Shown here: positions 1 through 8,731 of the stretch, in pieces
Numbering within the stretch: position 1 is the first letter of the stretch
Layout of the letters: every line of letters starts with the position of its first letter
Origin: Cohnella thailandensis
GTDB taxonomy: Bacteria; Bacillota; Bacilli; Paenibacillales; Paenibacillaceae
Assembly: GCF_014212135.1 (NCBI RefSeq)
Contig: NZ_JACJVQ010000019.1
Location: 496,001-560,000 of the forward strand
Reading direction: 5' to 3'
DNA length: 64,000 nt
Notes under the pieces: model-generated
Told to the model about the DNA's origin: nothing
Database searches by the model: none
What the model saw: only the letters and a program-made list of their open reading frames with translations
Made by a program: the position numbers and the translations under genes

Positions 1-6
1 ACAGGA

Positions 7-1017
7 ATGGAGAAGCCGGTTTACGTCTATTTGCTGTCGGGATTTCTGGGCAGCGGCAAAACGACCTTATTGCAAAAACTCATACGAGAAGCGGAGAAGA
101 GAGGACAGAAGTCCGCCGTCCTCATGAACGAAGCGGGGGAGGTCAATCTGGACGGATTGGCCTTGGACGATACGGTCCCGATGTCCGAGCTGCTGGGCGG
201 CTGCATCTGCTGCTCCATCAAGTCGGACGTCGGAATGGAGCTGCTTGAGCTCGTTCAGACGCATAAGCCCGACATCGTCTGGATCGAGGCAACGGGAGTC
301 GCGCAGCCGCTCGAAATTATCGATGCGGTTACCGAGACTTCGCTTTATGCCAAGCTTGAGCTACAGGGCGTGCTCACGGTCGTGGATGCCCGGCACCTGC
401 TCGATCGCCTTCGCATCGGTTCCGGCAAGACGTTTAAGCTTATGAAGGAGCAGATTCGCGTATCCTCTACGCTGCTCTTGAACAAATCCGATTTGGTAGG
501 GGAGAAGGAGCTTAGGGAGCTTCGGCAGCAGCTTCGCGAATGGAATCCCCATGCGGATATCGTGCAGACGGTGAGATGCGAGGCAGACTGGTCTTCCCTG
601 TGGACGCGTACCGATGAGGCGGGGGCTACGGGAATCCTAACCGAGTCAATCGATCGCCCCTCTCCGGTGACGGACCACGGCCATCAAGAGCGTCACCTGC
701 ATCCCCAACACGACCACCATCACGACCACGAACACATTAACGTCTGGACTCGTTATTTGGATTTTCCGCTGGACAGCGTCCTTTTCGAACAATTCCTGAA
801 GGAGCTTCCGGACGAGGTTTACCGAGCCAAGGGAATCGTGACATTCACGGATACGCCTAGCCGCTTCCTGTTCCAATACGCGTACAAGGAGAGCGACTTT
901 ATGAGGATTACGCCGCAGAAGACCGTTCACGACGTGCTCGTCTTTATCGGCGAGGACTTCTCCCGGTCCGACCTGGAAGATCGCCTGCTCAAGCTGGGAG
1001 TAGCCTCATCCGTTTAA
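7..1017 (+). CDS. CobW/COG0523-family G3E GTPase, putative metallochaperone
   Basis: G3E P-loop GTPase of 336 aa. Residues 12-20 (GFLGSGKTT) form the Walker A loop, residues 64-69 carry the family metal motif GGCICC (CxCC), and NKSD near residue 160 is the guanine-specificity motif. A linker around residues 223-243 holds ten histidines in twenty residues, then a CobW C-terminal domain follows. Family members deliver zinc, cobalt or other metals to client enzymes with GTP hydrolysis. The His-rich linker fits a zinc or nickel/cobalt role, but the metal cannot be decided here. The start sits at the window edge; it puts the P-loop at the usual distance from the N-terminus. It is followed by a terminator and a germination operon unrelated to it. 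Confidence 0.88.
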   Translation: MEKPVYVYLLSGFLGSGKTTLLQKLIREAEKRGQKSAVLMNEAGEVNLDGLALDDTVPMSELLGGCICCSIKSDVGMELLELVQTHKPDIVWIEATGVAQPLEIIDAVTETSLYAKLELQGVLTVVDARHLLDRLRIGSGKTFKLMKEQIRVSSTLLLNKSDLVGEKELRELRQQLREWNPHADIVQTVRCEADWSSLWTRTDEAGATGILTESIDRPSPVTDHGHQERHLHPQHDHHHDHEHINVWTRYLDFPLDSVLFEQFLKELPDEVYRAKGIVTFTDTPSRFLFQYAYKESDFMRITPQKTVHDVLVFIGEDFSRSDLEDRLLKLGVASSV

Positions 1018-1072
1018 AACAGTTAGCCCGTAAATCAAGCCTGCGCCTCACGCGCGGGCTGTTTCTTTTTGC
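1014..1072 (+). terminator. Rho-independent terminator after the CobW gene
   Basis: AAACAG-TT-AGCCCG pairs with CGGGCTGTTT around an approximately 28-base loop region and is followed by a T-rich run (TTTCTTTTT). It lies immediately after the CobW stop codon. Confidence 0.6.
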
Positions 1073-1137
1073 GCATTCTCCGGCATGCGCGCATGGGGGG
1101 CCGTTCCGAGGGAATAGTAAGGCAAGAGGTGGTAAAA

Positions 1138-2244
1138 ATGGAATACGAATTAATCCGTATCGGGCGAGTTCCGTGCATCATGATGATCCTGTTATCGATC
1201 GGCCTTATGAACCATGTCATGATCGCGCCGATGGTGCTGAATCAAGCCGGCAGGGATTCGTGGCTCGCCGTGATCCTTACCGCCGCCCTTCTTCCTCTAT
1301 GGATTCTGCTGTTCAGACCGGTTATTCGCGCCATCGGCACGCAAGCGCTGCCGGCATGGCTGGAGGAACGGGCCGGCAAAGCCGCCAAAGGAATCGTCAT
1401 TGCCGTTCTCTGCGCGCTGCTCGCTATGATCGCGATTCCTACCGCCTTGGATACGGTTCAATGGGCGGAGTCGATGTATCTTCCGAACACGCCCCCGTTC
1501 GCGCTTTCTTTCGTATTGGCAGCCTTGTGCGCGATAGGCGCCGTCCTGGGAATCCATGTCATCGCCTACGTGTCGTGCCTGCTGCTTCCGGTCGTCAGCA
1601 CGCTCGGCTTCTTCGTCTCCGGAGCCAATATGCACCGCAAGGATTACAGCCAACTGCTGCCGATCCTGGAGCATGGCTGGTCTCCGGTCTTAAGCGGAAT
1701 GGTGATGGTCGCGGGAGGATTCATCGAGCTGAGTCTCTTCGCGTTGTTTCAGGGATACGTCGACAAGCCGTTCCGAACTCATCACCTATTCGTCACTGCA
1801 GGCATCGTCGTCATCCTGACGCTTGGACCGATCATCGGGATTCTGACGGAATTCGGGCCCTATGAAGCGGTCATTCAGCGTTATCCGGCCTTTATCCAGT
1901 GGAGGCTGGTCCAGATCGGCAAATACTTCGAGCATGTCGACTTCTTCGCGATGTTCCAATGGATATCGGGGTCTTATGTTCGTACGGCGTGCTCGATGGC
2001 GTTGATCATGGACTTGCTCGCCATCAAGAACCGGATCAAACGGGGCATACTGGGCGGAGTGATAGGCATCGTCATCGTAGTTATGTCCATCATCCCATTC
2101 GACGATTCGATCGAGTACCGATTCTACGAACGTTACACGCCGATCATGCTCTGCGTTTTCCTTGGCTTGATGCTTTTGCTGGCGTTGATCGCGGCATTCG
2201 GACGGAAAGGAGAAACTTCTCATGACGCTAGCAACGGGGCATAA
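1138..2244 (+). CDS. GerAB-type germinant receptor subunit (cluster 1)
   Basis: Integral membrane protein of 368 aa with about ten hydrophobic segments, of the spore-germination branch of the APC superfamily (GerAB/ArcD/ProY). GerAB subunits bind the germinant in the spore inner membrane. The start at 1138 is chosen because AGAGGTGG precedes it at good spacing and the protein then begins with the typical short cytoplasmic lead before TM1; an in-frame upstream ATG at 1069 lies partly in the preceding terminator. It is the first gene of an AB-AA-AC operon and overlaps gerAA by 23 bases. The gene order (B first) differs from the classical A-B-C order. Confidence 0.9.
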   Translation: MEYELIRIGRVPCIMMILLSIGLMNHVMIAPMVLNQAGRDSWLAVILTAALLPLWILLFRPVIRAIGTQALPAWLEERAGKAAKGIVIAVLCALLAMIAIPTALDTVQWAESMYLPNTPPFALSFVLAALCAIGAVLGIHVIAYVSCLLLPVVSTLGFFVSGANMHRKDYSQLLPILEHGWSPVLSGMVMVAGGFIELSLFALFQGYVDKPFRTHHLFVTAGIVVILTLGPIIGILTEFGPYEAVIQRYPAFIQWRLVQIGKYFEHVDFFAMFQWISGSYVRTACSMALIMDLLAIKNRIKRGILGGVIGIVIVVMSIIPFDDSIEYRFYERYTPIMLCVFLGLMLLLALIAAFGRKGETSHDASNGA

Positions 2245-3634
2245 ATGGTTGGACGAAGAGCTGACCGGTTGCGGAGACGTCGTCGTACGGAGGGTAGTCG
2301 GCAGCAATGGGAACGGCATCACCGTGTCTTACACTCCGAGTCTGGTGGACGAAATGCTGCTTACGGAGAGCATCCTTCCCCGCATTCTGTCCGATTTGGA
2401 GAACCATAGCGACTTCTCGGAGGCGTACGACCTGGATCCTCTTCGGTTCGAGACCGAGCACGAACGCAAGCATATTATCATGAAGCTTTTCTCCGGCTAT
2501 CTTCTCTTGTTCATAGAAGACAGGATTCACGCGCTTTCCATCTCGAAGCTGCCCGGCCGCCAACCGGAGGAATCGAGCTCCGAATTGTCGATCAAAGGGC
2601 CTAGAGACGGATTCGTGGAGGAGATCAGCGTCAATATCGGCCTTATCCGCAAACGTCTCCGGACGTCGAGCTTGAAGGTGGAATTGTTCACGCTGGGAAC
2701 CGAAGTGATGGTCGACATGGCGCTTCTTTATTTGCAGGACATCTCGAAGCCGGAGTGGGTGTCGGAGGCTAGGAAGCGGATCGAAAAAATTCACGTGAAG
2801 GGAATAAACGGCGCGGCTCAAGTGGAAGAGATGCTGGGAGACCGATCCGTTTCCCTTTTTCCCTTAATCGATTATGCGGGACGGCCGGATTCCGCGGCCG
2901 ACGCGCTGATGACGGGAAGCGTCGTCTTCCTTATTAACGGATCTCCGCTGATCTTCCTGGCCCCGGTGAATCTGTTCTCGTTATTGCGTTCTCCGGAAGA
3001 CAACTATATGCCGTATCATTTCGTGACGATCGAGAAGCTCGTTCGGGCGGTCTCCCTGATCGCGACGATCTTTTTGCCCGGCTTCTGGGTCGCGATGTCC
3101 GCGTTCAACATCGATCAAATTCCATTCCCTCTGCTGTCCACCATCATTCTCTCGCGAATCGGGCTCCCGATGTCTACGACCATGGAGATGCTTCTTATGC
3201 TTGCTCTCTTCGAGGTATTTCGGGAAGCGGGCGTTCGGCTGCCGAGGGCGGTCGGCCAGACGGTAGCGGTCGTCGGAGGAATCATCGTCGGGGAGGCGGC
3301 CATCCAGGCGGGGTTCACTTCCCCGACCATGCTGGTCGTCGTCTCGATCACGATCGTCTCTTCCTTTACGCTCGTGAATCAGTCGCTGTACGGGGCGGTT
3401 ACGATCATGAGGCTGCTCGTGCTGATCCTCTGCATGATCTTCGGGATGTACGGATTTTTCGTGGCCATGATGGCGGTCTTGACTTATCTCGCTTCGATAC
3501 GGTCCTTCGGGGTGCCGTATCTGTTCCCGTTCGGTCCGCTTGACCTCAAGAAAGCGATCCTTACCTTATTCCGGCTTCCATCTAATTTAAGTCCAGGTCC
3601 GTATAAGCCTCTCAAGAAGAATTCCAAGAAATAA
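2222..3634 (+). CDS. GerAA-type germinant receptor subunit (cluster 1)
   Basis: GerA family protein of 470 aa. A long hydrophilic N-terminal domain holds the family signature KGPRDGF-EEISVNIGLIRKR-R (about residues 122-145), and the C-terminal half has several membrane segments. GerAA assembles with AB and AC in the spore inner membrane and is thought to form the oligomeric, ion-conducting part of the receptor. It starts inside the end of gerAB and is followed ten bases later by gerAC, so one operon. Compared with the cluster 2 and 3 paralogues (510 and 506 aa) it is somewhat short. Confidence 0.92.
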   Translation: MTLATGHKWLDEELTGCGDVVVRRVVGSNGNGITVSYTPSLVDEMLLTESILPRILSDLENHSDFSEAYDLDPLRFETEHERKHIIMKLFSGYLLLFIEDRIHALSISKLPGRQPEESSSELSIKGPRDGFVEEISVNIGLIRKRLRTSSLKVELFTLGTEVMVDMALLYLQDISKPEWVSEARKRIEKIHVKGINGAAQVEEMLGDRSVSLFPLIDYAGRPDSAADALMTGSVVFLINGSPLIFLAPVNLFSLLRSPEDNYMPYHFVTIEKLVRAVSLIATIFLPGFWVAMSAFNIDQIPFPLLSTIILSRIGLPMSTTMEMLLMLALFEVFREAGVRLPRAVGQTVAVVGGIIVGEAAIQAGFTSPTMLVVVSITIVSSFTLVNQSLYGAVTIMRLLVLILCMIFGMYGFFVAMMAVLTYLASIRSFGVPYLFPFGPLDLKKAILTLFRLPSNLSPGPYKPLKKNSKK

Positions 3635-3644
3635 GGGGAATGGT

Positions 3645-4787
3645 ATGAACCGAAGGATTGGGAAGTTATGCGTAACGCTTCTCCTATGTATCGGATTGAC
3701 CGGCTGCTGGGATGAAGTGACGATTCAGGATTTGTATTACTTCACCGCCATGGGGTTCTCGTACGACAAGCAGGCCAAAGAATACGAATTGTACGGCCAA
3801 GTCATCGATGTGGCTGCCGTAGCCCAGAAGGAGGAGGCGAGCAGCAGCAAAAGCAATTCCGTCTTCGGTCACGAGAAGGGGGAGTCTCCGAGCATCGCCT
3901 TGGACCGTCTGTTTAAAGCCATGCAGATGAATCCGGTGTTGGATCATATGATGACCGTCCTGTTGGACGAATCCTCCATTGCGAATCTGGACGAGCTCCT
4001 GGACGGAATCAACCGGAACAGCGCTATCCGCTATACGATCAACGTGCTCGGGAGCGAAAATCCGATCGGGGATATGTTCCAAACGACCGGCAGGATCTCG
4101 ACATCTCCGCTGAACACGAATATATACCAGCCGAATTCGAATAAGCGGGGATTGCCGTTCACGACGAACAACGACATGAGGGATTTGGTCCGCGCCTATA
4201 AAAGCTGCCCTTGCACCGTTTATATTCCCAAACTGAAGCTGAACGAGAACCATTGGGTGGGCAACGACGGCAAGAGGTTGAGGACGCCGATCTTCGACGG
4301 AGCCTTCGTCCTGAATAACGGCAGCTATGCCGGAAAGTTCACCGAAAAACAGCTCGAAGGGGCGCGTTGGTTTATGGGAAGCACTCACGGCCAAACCATT
4401 ACGCTCAAGAAACGGGATCGAATCGCTTCCGTCTTGCAGGTGAAGAGATCGTCGAACGATTACCATTTCGGTAAGTCGCCGACTCCTTCCATGAAACTGA
4501 AGCTTAGAGTGCGGGCGATCCTGACCGAATACGATAAGAATCTCGCGGAGAACGAAATCCAAGAACTGGCGACCAAGGAGGTCATCGAACAGATCGAGTC
4601 GACCCTTCGGTTAGCAAGGAGCCGGGGAGTCGATCTCTTCAACTTCGAAGGCCACATTTATCGTTATCACCATGCCAGATGGAAGAAGATGAAGAGCGGA
4701 AAGACGAATTTCGCGGAGCTGCCCGTCGAGCTCGACGTGAAGGTACATTTGATTCATTCCGGGAAGATGAAGATGAGGAAAAGTTAA
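3645..4787 (+). CDS. GerAC-type germinant receptor lipoprotein (cluster 1)
   Basis: Lipoprotein of 380 aa. The signal peptide ends in the lipobox LTGC (Cys about residue 21), directly followed by WDE, the typical GCW start of mature Ger(x)C proteins. The C-terminal domain includes a run ending DLFNFEGHIYRYHHARWKKM, like the family's conserved D-x-FGFG-x-x-x-HR segment, although here the FG-G part is degenerate. GerAC is the outer lipid-anchored subunit of the receptor. Third gene of the operon, with GGGGAATGGT before the ATG, followed by a strong terminator shared with the convergent peptidase gene. Confidence 0.9.
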   Translation: MNRRIGKLCVTLLLCIGLTGCWDEVTIQDLYYFTAMGFSYDKQAKEYELYGQVIDVAAVAQKEEASSSKSNSVFGHEKGESPSIALDRLFKAMQMNPVLDHMMTVLLDESSIANLDELLDGINRNSAIRYTINVLGSENPIGDMFQTTGRISTSPLNTNIYQPNSNKRGLPFTTNNDMRDLVRAYKSCPCTVYIPKLKLNENHWVGNDGKRLRTPIFDGAFVLNNGSYAGKFTEKQLEGARWFMGSTHGQTITLKKRDRIASVLQVKRSSNDYHFGKSPTPSMKLKLRVRAILTEYDKNLAENEIQELATKEVIEQIESTLRLARSRGVDLFNFEGHIYRYHHARWKKMKSGKTNFAELPVELDVKVHLIHSGKMKMRKS

Positions 4788-4798
4788 AGGATACGAAA

Positions 4799-4838
4799 AA
4801 AGAAGACTATCCGATCGAGCCGGATAGCCTTCTTTGCC
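4799..4838. terminator. Bidirectional terminator between gerAC and the NlpC/P60 gene
   Basis: AGAAGACTATCCG pairs with CGGATAGCCTTCT (one mismatch) across a short loop, with an A-run on the left and TTCTTT on the right. It sits between convergent genes and can serve both. Confidence 0.75.
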
Positions 4839-4847
4839 GCAAGCGGC

Positions 4848-5345
4848 TTACAAGACGCGACGGGCCGTCTTGTAGTGCGTTTTCCACCAGCCGGAATCGA
4901 TCGAGTCGATCGTAACGCCCGGTTTCCCGTACGTATGAATGATTTTGCCGTTCCCGATGTAAATGCCGACATGGTGAATCGGGGAGTAGAAGAACACCAG
5001 ATCGCCCGGCTTCAGGTTGGCCTTGGAGACGTATTTGCCCGATTTCGACTGAGCGGCGGACGATCTAGGCAGAGAAACGCCATTCAGCCTGTACAAATAC
5101 TGAGTTAACGAAGAGCAGTCGAACGAGGCGGTCTTGCCTGTCGTCGCTCCGAATTTATATGGTTTACCGAGATAAGTTTTGGCCTTGGCGATAATCTTGC
5201 TTGCCTTCGTCGACGAGGTCGTCGTTGCGGCGCTAGCCTGCTTCGGGGCGACGATCTCTGCCGCTCCCCCAATGAGGACGGACATGGCCAGACCGGCGAC
5301 GGCGAACTTGCGTATATGACGGATAATGGATTTGATTGCGTTCAT
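4848..5345 (-). CDS. Secreted NlpC/P60 family cell-wall peptidase
   Basis: Protein of 165 aa with a Sec signal peptide (hydrophobic core AVAGLAMSVLIGGAAEIVA, cleavage near ASAA) and a C-terminal NlpC/P60 cysteine peptidase domain. Catalytic Cys lies in FDCSSLTQYLY, the His in IHHVGIYIGNG, and the third polar residue is probably His in KIIHTYG. The family cleaves gamma-D-Glu-meso-diaminopimelate bonds in peptidoglycan stems. No cell-wall binding repeats are present, so it is a minimal enzyme. AGGAGG precedes the ATG. Single gene convergent with germination operon 1; a direct part in germination is possible but not shown. Confidence 0.88.
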   Translation of the reverse strand: MNAIKSIIRHIRKFAVAGLAMSVLIGGAAEIVAPKQASAATTTSSTKASKIIAKAKTYLGKPYKFGATTGKTASFDCSSLTQYLYRLNGVSLPRSSAAQSKSGKYVSKANLKPGDLVFFYSPIHHVGIYIGNGKIIHTYGKPGVTIDSIDSGWWKTHYKTARRVL

Positions 5346-5559
5346 TCGTGTAACCTCCTCGTTTCTCTTGGTGCCAAACTACTATATCACGATAAATAAA
5401 AGCAGGAATTCCCTATAAGAAGGGAAAGGCTGCTGCGGCGGCAAACGGATGGAAAGATGAAAATCGAATAAGAAAATTCTCAGAATCTTCTTCGCCCGGC
5501 GGCTTGCCGCCGAAATCGGCTTTGGAGCTCGGCCCGGGGATATGATAGGATAGAGGTGA

Positions 5560-5573
5560 AGAACGAACGTTCA
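5560..5573 (+). promoter_or_regulatory. LexA/DinR-like SOS box
   Basis: GAAC-GAAC-GTTC in the 14-mer AGAACGAACGTTCA matches 12 of 14 positions of the Gram-positive consensus CGAACRNRYGTTYC. It lies just downstream of a possible -10 (TATGAT, 5541-5546) and two bases before the AGAAGGAG ribosome site of the next gene, where a bound LexA would block transcription. Confidence 0.5.
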
Positions 5574-5592
5574 GAAGGAGACGTGGCAGGCG

Positions 5593-5868
5593 ATGAAGCT
5601 GCATATTCTAGGGGCAAGAATGAACTATGACGAAGCAAACGGCTATGTAGCTCACGTGCAATTCGAGGTAGAAGGACACAAGCAGCCGTATGAAGCTACG
5701 CTTCAAAGCGATCGCGGCAACGAGTGGAGCCATTCGCTCTTTTTCCTGGGGGAATCGGGAAGCGAAGAAGAGATCGAAGCGGTGGAAGCGGAGCTCGATA
5801 CGAACGACGACCTGTTCTTCCGCCTGATCGACGCGGCCGAGCAGGCTTGGAGCGAAGCGGATAAATAA
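5593..5868 (+). CDS. Small acidic conserved-type protein, function unknown
   Basis: Protein of 91 aa, acidic, no signal peptide or membrane segment. I do not recognise a named domain; the pattern of a beta-rich first half and a charged helical C-terminus suggests a small folded cytosolic protein. Strong ribosome site AGAAGGAG and a dedicated terminator support that it is a real monocistronic gene. A LexA-like box lies between its probable promoter and the start codon, so it could belong to the DNA-damage regulon. Confidence 0.7.
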   Translation: MKLHILGARMNYDEANGYVAHVQFEVEGHKQPYEATLQSDRGNEWSHSLFFLGESGSEEEIEAVEAELDTNDDLFFRLIDAAEQAWSEADK

Positions 5869-5896
5869 GACGGACCGATTAAAACAAGAAAAAGAT

Positions 5897-5938
5897 AAAG
5901 CCCTCGGCAACGGCGAATCCGCTGCGGAGGGCTTTTGT
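5897..5938. terminator. Rho-independent terminator
   Basis: AAAGCCCTC pairs with GAGGGCTTTT, with A-rich sequence before and T-run after. It separates the small protein gene from the convergent universal stress gene. Confidence 0.8.
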
Positions 5939-5972
5939 TGATAAGAGCTTATTTGCTTATAAGCTTATTTGC

Positions 5973-6401
5973 TTATTTAACGACAAGAACCGGGAGCTTC
6001 GAATGCTGCACGACGTTGTGGCTGACGCTGCCCAGAACGAATTCGCGTATCGGTCCCAATCCTCTGCTGCCGATAACGATGAGGTCGGCCTGAATCTGAT
6101 CGGCCTTGTCGAGGATGGCGATCGCCGGGCTGCCTTCCAGCAGCTTGTAATCCGCCGGGATGCTGTCCGGAACCCGAACCTTCGCCTTCTCCAGCACCTG
6201 GGAGGATTGATCCGTCAATTTCTGCGCGAGTTCGGCAGACGTATTGATAAGGAGATCCCCGGAGTTGTAGACCGGAAGATAGAAGACGTGAACGACGGTC
6301 AGCTTCGAGCCGAACCGATTCGCGATTTGAACCGCTTGATTCAGCGCCTTGTCCGACTGCTCGGAACCGTCGTAAGCCACCAGAATGTTGGTATAACTCA
6401 T
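5973..6401 (-). CDS. Universal stress protein (UspA family)
   Basis: Protein of 142 aa. It starts MSYTNILVAYDGSEQSDKAL, the usual Usp N-terminus, and ends with the ATP-binding signature GSRGLGPIREFVLGSVSHNVV (G-2x-G-9x-G-S), so it is the nucleotide-binding type. The start at 6401 is preferred over an upstream ATG because GAGGTG sits at correct spacing and the family N-terminus begins here. A perfect FNR/CRP-type palindrome lies 76 bases upstream, which fits known control of usp genes by oxygen or energy state. Single gene, divergent from helD. Confidence 0.9.
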   Translation of the reverse strand: MSYTNILVAYDGSEQSDKALNQAVQIANRFGSKLTVVHVFYLPVYNSGDLLINTSAELAQKLTDQSSQVLEKAKVRVPDSIPADYKLLEGSPAIAILDKADQIQADLIVIGSRGLGPIREFVLGSVSHNVVQHSKLPVLVVK

Positions 6402-6477
6402 GGATAACACCTCGTTTATTCGTTGTATGGGGCAATTGGCCTCTATAACCACCTTACCCCGTTTCGCCGATTTTGAA

Positions 6478-6493
6478 CGTGATTTACATCACG
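6478..6493. promoter_or_regulatory. FNR/CRP-type palindromic operator
   Basis: CGTGATTTACATCACG is a perfect 16-base palindrome with the core GTGA-N6-TCAC of Crp/Fnr-family sites. It lies in the divergent region between uspA (a possible -10 GTTATAGA on the minus strand at about 6442-6450) and the helD promoter (6505-6533). Confidence 0.5.
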
Positions 6494-6504
6494 CGTTTCC
6501 GGAA

Positions 6505-6533
6505 TTGATTTCCTTATTAAGGTGTGCTACATT
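6505..6533 (+). promoter_or_regulatory. Sigma-A promoter of helD
   Basis: TTGATT and TACATT hexamers with a 17-base spacer, about 47 bases before the helD start codon; good match to the vegetative consensus. Confidence 0.6.
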
Positions 6534-6579
6534 AATTGTCCACATTTAAGAGACGAATATACATCCGGGAGGAGAACGA

Positions 6580-8637
6580 ATGTCGGCCAACGCGAAATTT
6601 CAAGAAGAAACGCTTAAGCTGGAGAAAGTATTAGGCGAGATTCAGGCGCAGCGCAAGGCGATCGGAGCGCCATACACGGGTCAGGATATCGCGGAGCAGG
6701 TGCTGGACGATCTAAGGCAGCAGCGCAAAAAAAGGCTGGAAATCGCGGAGCGCGAACCGTACTTCGGACGATTGGACTTCCAGGAGGAAGGGCATAGCGA
6801 GGCGCAGCCTCTATATATCGGCAAATCCGGAGTCGGCGACGAGGAGACGCAGAAGCCTCTCGTTATCGACTGGAGGGCTCCCATCTCGAGCTTGTTCTAT
6901 TCCTTCACCGGAGGAGATCCTTCCGTGACCTACGACTCTCCCGACGGAATCGTGAACGGAAGGGTCTCTTTGAAGCGCAATTTGCTTATTCGGGAAAGCG
7001 AGCTGCAGCGCGTGGTGGACAGCTATGAGGAAGGCCAGGGAGGCGAGGCGCTGGCTACCGACGAATTCCTGCTCCACCGTCTTGGGGAAAGCAAGGACAA
7101 TAAGCTGAAGGACATCGTCTCGACGATTCAGCAGGAGCAGGATGCCATTATTCGTACGGAAAAGAACAAAGCGCTGTTCATTCAGGGGGTGGCGGGAAGC
7201 GGGAAGACGACCGTCGCGCTCCATCGGCTCGCTTATCTTCTTTATCGCTACAAGGATCGAGTACGCGCCGAACGAATGATGATCCTCGCTCCGAGCCGGA
7301 TGTTCCTCGACTATATATCGGGCGTGCTTCCGGAGCTCGGCGTGGGCGACATTCGCCAGACGACCTTCGAGGAATGGGCTCTCGAGCTTCTGGGAGGAAC
7401 CGTCGTCCCCGAGAGTCCCGCAAGCTCTCTCGAGAAATGGTTCGAGCGCAAGGCTTCGAAGGAGGAGCGGGAGAGCGCTCCCGGACGAGTCAAAGGCAGC
7501 GCGGCTTACGTAGGACGGCTTCGCGAAGCGCTAGCCCGCTTCGAGGAGAAGCTGATCCCGGACGATACGTTCAGTCCCGCCGCCGGGGTCGAGCTGCAGG
7601 CGGACCGAATTCGGGAATGGTTCCGCGAGGAGCCTTCGGACGAGCCGGTCATGAAGCGGCGCGAACGGCTGCTTAATCGGCTGAAGAGATGGATGGAAAT
7701 CCAGCTGGGACGCGCGCGCTGGAGCGATAAAACGATCAAAGCGGCGGCCATGGCGAAGTGGAAGAGCTACTCGGGCAAAATCCCTCCGCTCTCGGCGGCG
7801 GAATTTTACCGCGCGTATTTTCCGGATGAGGCAACGTACCGGCCGGCGGCATCGAAGCGCAAGCCGATCGTCATTCCTCCCGAGGATCTTCCGATCCTTG
7901 CCTACATCCATTTGCAATTGTACGGCTCGGCCGAACCCGCTTACGATCATATCGTCATCGACGAAGCTCAGGACTATTCCCCCTTGCAGTTAGCCGTGCT
8001 GGCCGGGAGGCAGAGAATCCCGTCTCTGACGGTGCTGGGCGATCTTCAGCAAGGGATTCACGATTACGCGGGAATCCGTTCCTGGACGGAGCTCTCGGAT
8101 CTGTTCGCCAAGGACGACACGGCTTACTATGAACTGGACCGAAGCTACCGTTCGACGACCGAGATCATCGAGTTCGCCAATCGGATTCTCTCCGGCATGG
8201 AAGGCGAAGTAAAGCCGGCCGTACCGGTATTCCGAAGCGGCGATCCGGTGGAGACCGTTGCCGTAGAAGCATCGAGCTCGGCGCTTGCCAAGGAAATCGC
8301 AAGCACGATCCAGGCTTGGAGCGGCGGAACGGGCATCTCGACCATCGCCGTTCTCTGCCGGACGGCGGCCAAGAGCAAGCTTCTGCATGCGGAACTGCAG
8401 AAGGCGGGAGTAGAGGCTTCGCTGCTGCAAGCGGACCAGCAAGCTTATCATGGCGGGATCACCGTCCTGCCCTCGTACTTGTCCAAGGGGCTGGAGTTCG
8501 ATGCCGTGATCCTGGCGGATGCGGATCGGGAGAGCTACGCCGCCGAGGATGCGAAGCTGCTCTATGTCGCCTGCACGCGCGCCCTGCACCGATTGAAGGT
8601 GCTGTACCAAGGCGAACCGAGCGCGCTTATCGTCTAG
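6580..8637 (+). CDS. helD: HelD-like RNA polymerase recycling ATPase (UvrD/Rep-type motor)
   Basis: Superfamily 1 helicase-like ATPase of 685 aa. An N-terminal coiled-coil arm precedes the family signature IDWRAPISSLFYSF; Walker A GVAGSGKTT lies at about residues 204-212, the DEAQD box at about 459-465, and the C-terminal motifs are KGLEFDAVI and YVACTRALHRL. HelD binds RNA polymerase, its arms reach into the main and secondary channels, and it releases stalled or post-termination enzyme from DNA. Length is somewhat below the Bacillus subtilis protein (about 770 aa). GGGAGGAG ribosome site, own promoter and no downstream partner, so monocistronic. Confidence 0.88.
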   Translation: MSANAKFQEETLKLEKVLGEIQAQRKAIGAPYTGQDIAEQVLDDLRQQRKKRLEIAEREPYFGRLDFQEEGHSEAQPLYIGKSGVGDEETQKPLVIDWRAPISSLFYSFTGGDPSVTYDSPDGIVNGRVSLKRNLLIRESELQRVVDSYEEGQGGEALATDEFLLHRLGESKDNKLKDIVSTIQQEQDAIIRTEKNKALFIQGVAGSGKTTVALHRLAYLLYRYKDRVRAERMMILAPSRMFLDYISGVLPELGVGDIRQTTFEEWALELLGGTVVPESPASSLEKWFERKASKEERESAPGRVKGSAAYVGRLREALARFEEKLIPDDTFSPAAGVELQADRIREWFREEPSDEPVMKRRERLLNRLKRWMEIQLGRARWSDKTIKAAAMAKWKSYSGKIPPLSAAEFYRAYFPDEATYRPAASKRKPIVIPPEDLPILAYIHLQLYGSAEPAYDHIVIDEAQDYSPLQLAVLAGRQRIPSLTVLGDLQQGIHDYAGIRSWTELSDLFAKDDTAYYELDRSYRSTTEIIEFANRILSGMEGEVKPAVPVFRSGDPVETVAVEASSSALAKEIASTIQAWSGGTGISTIAVLCRTAAKSKLLHAELQKAGVEASLLQADQQAYHGGITVLPSYLSKGLEFDAVILADADRESYAAEDAKLLYVACTRALHRLKVLYQGEPSALIV

Positions 8638-8655
8638 ACGGCGGGGAGAAGGCGA

Positions 8656-8685
8656 TTGGGGAGGAGAGGGATGTTGTGATATAAT
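8656..8685 (+). promoter_or_regulatory. Extended -10 promoter of the phosphoesterase/PAP2 pair
   Basis: TG-A-TATAAT extended -10 at 8677-8685 with a weak TTGGGG -35 at 8656. The perfect -10 lies 46 bases before the ATG at 8732. Confidence 0.55.
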
Positions 8686-8731
8686 AGCTCACAGCTTACT
8701 AATCCTTCCTTCTAGGGGAGCTGCCGTCCGA

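Noticed and set aside
7374..7676. Long frames inside helD on both strands
   Set aside because: Arg/Pro-rich shadow frames caused by GC-rich codons of the real gene.
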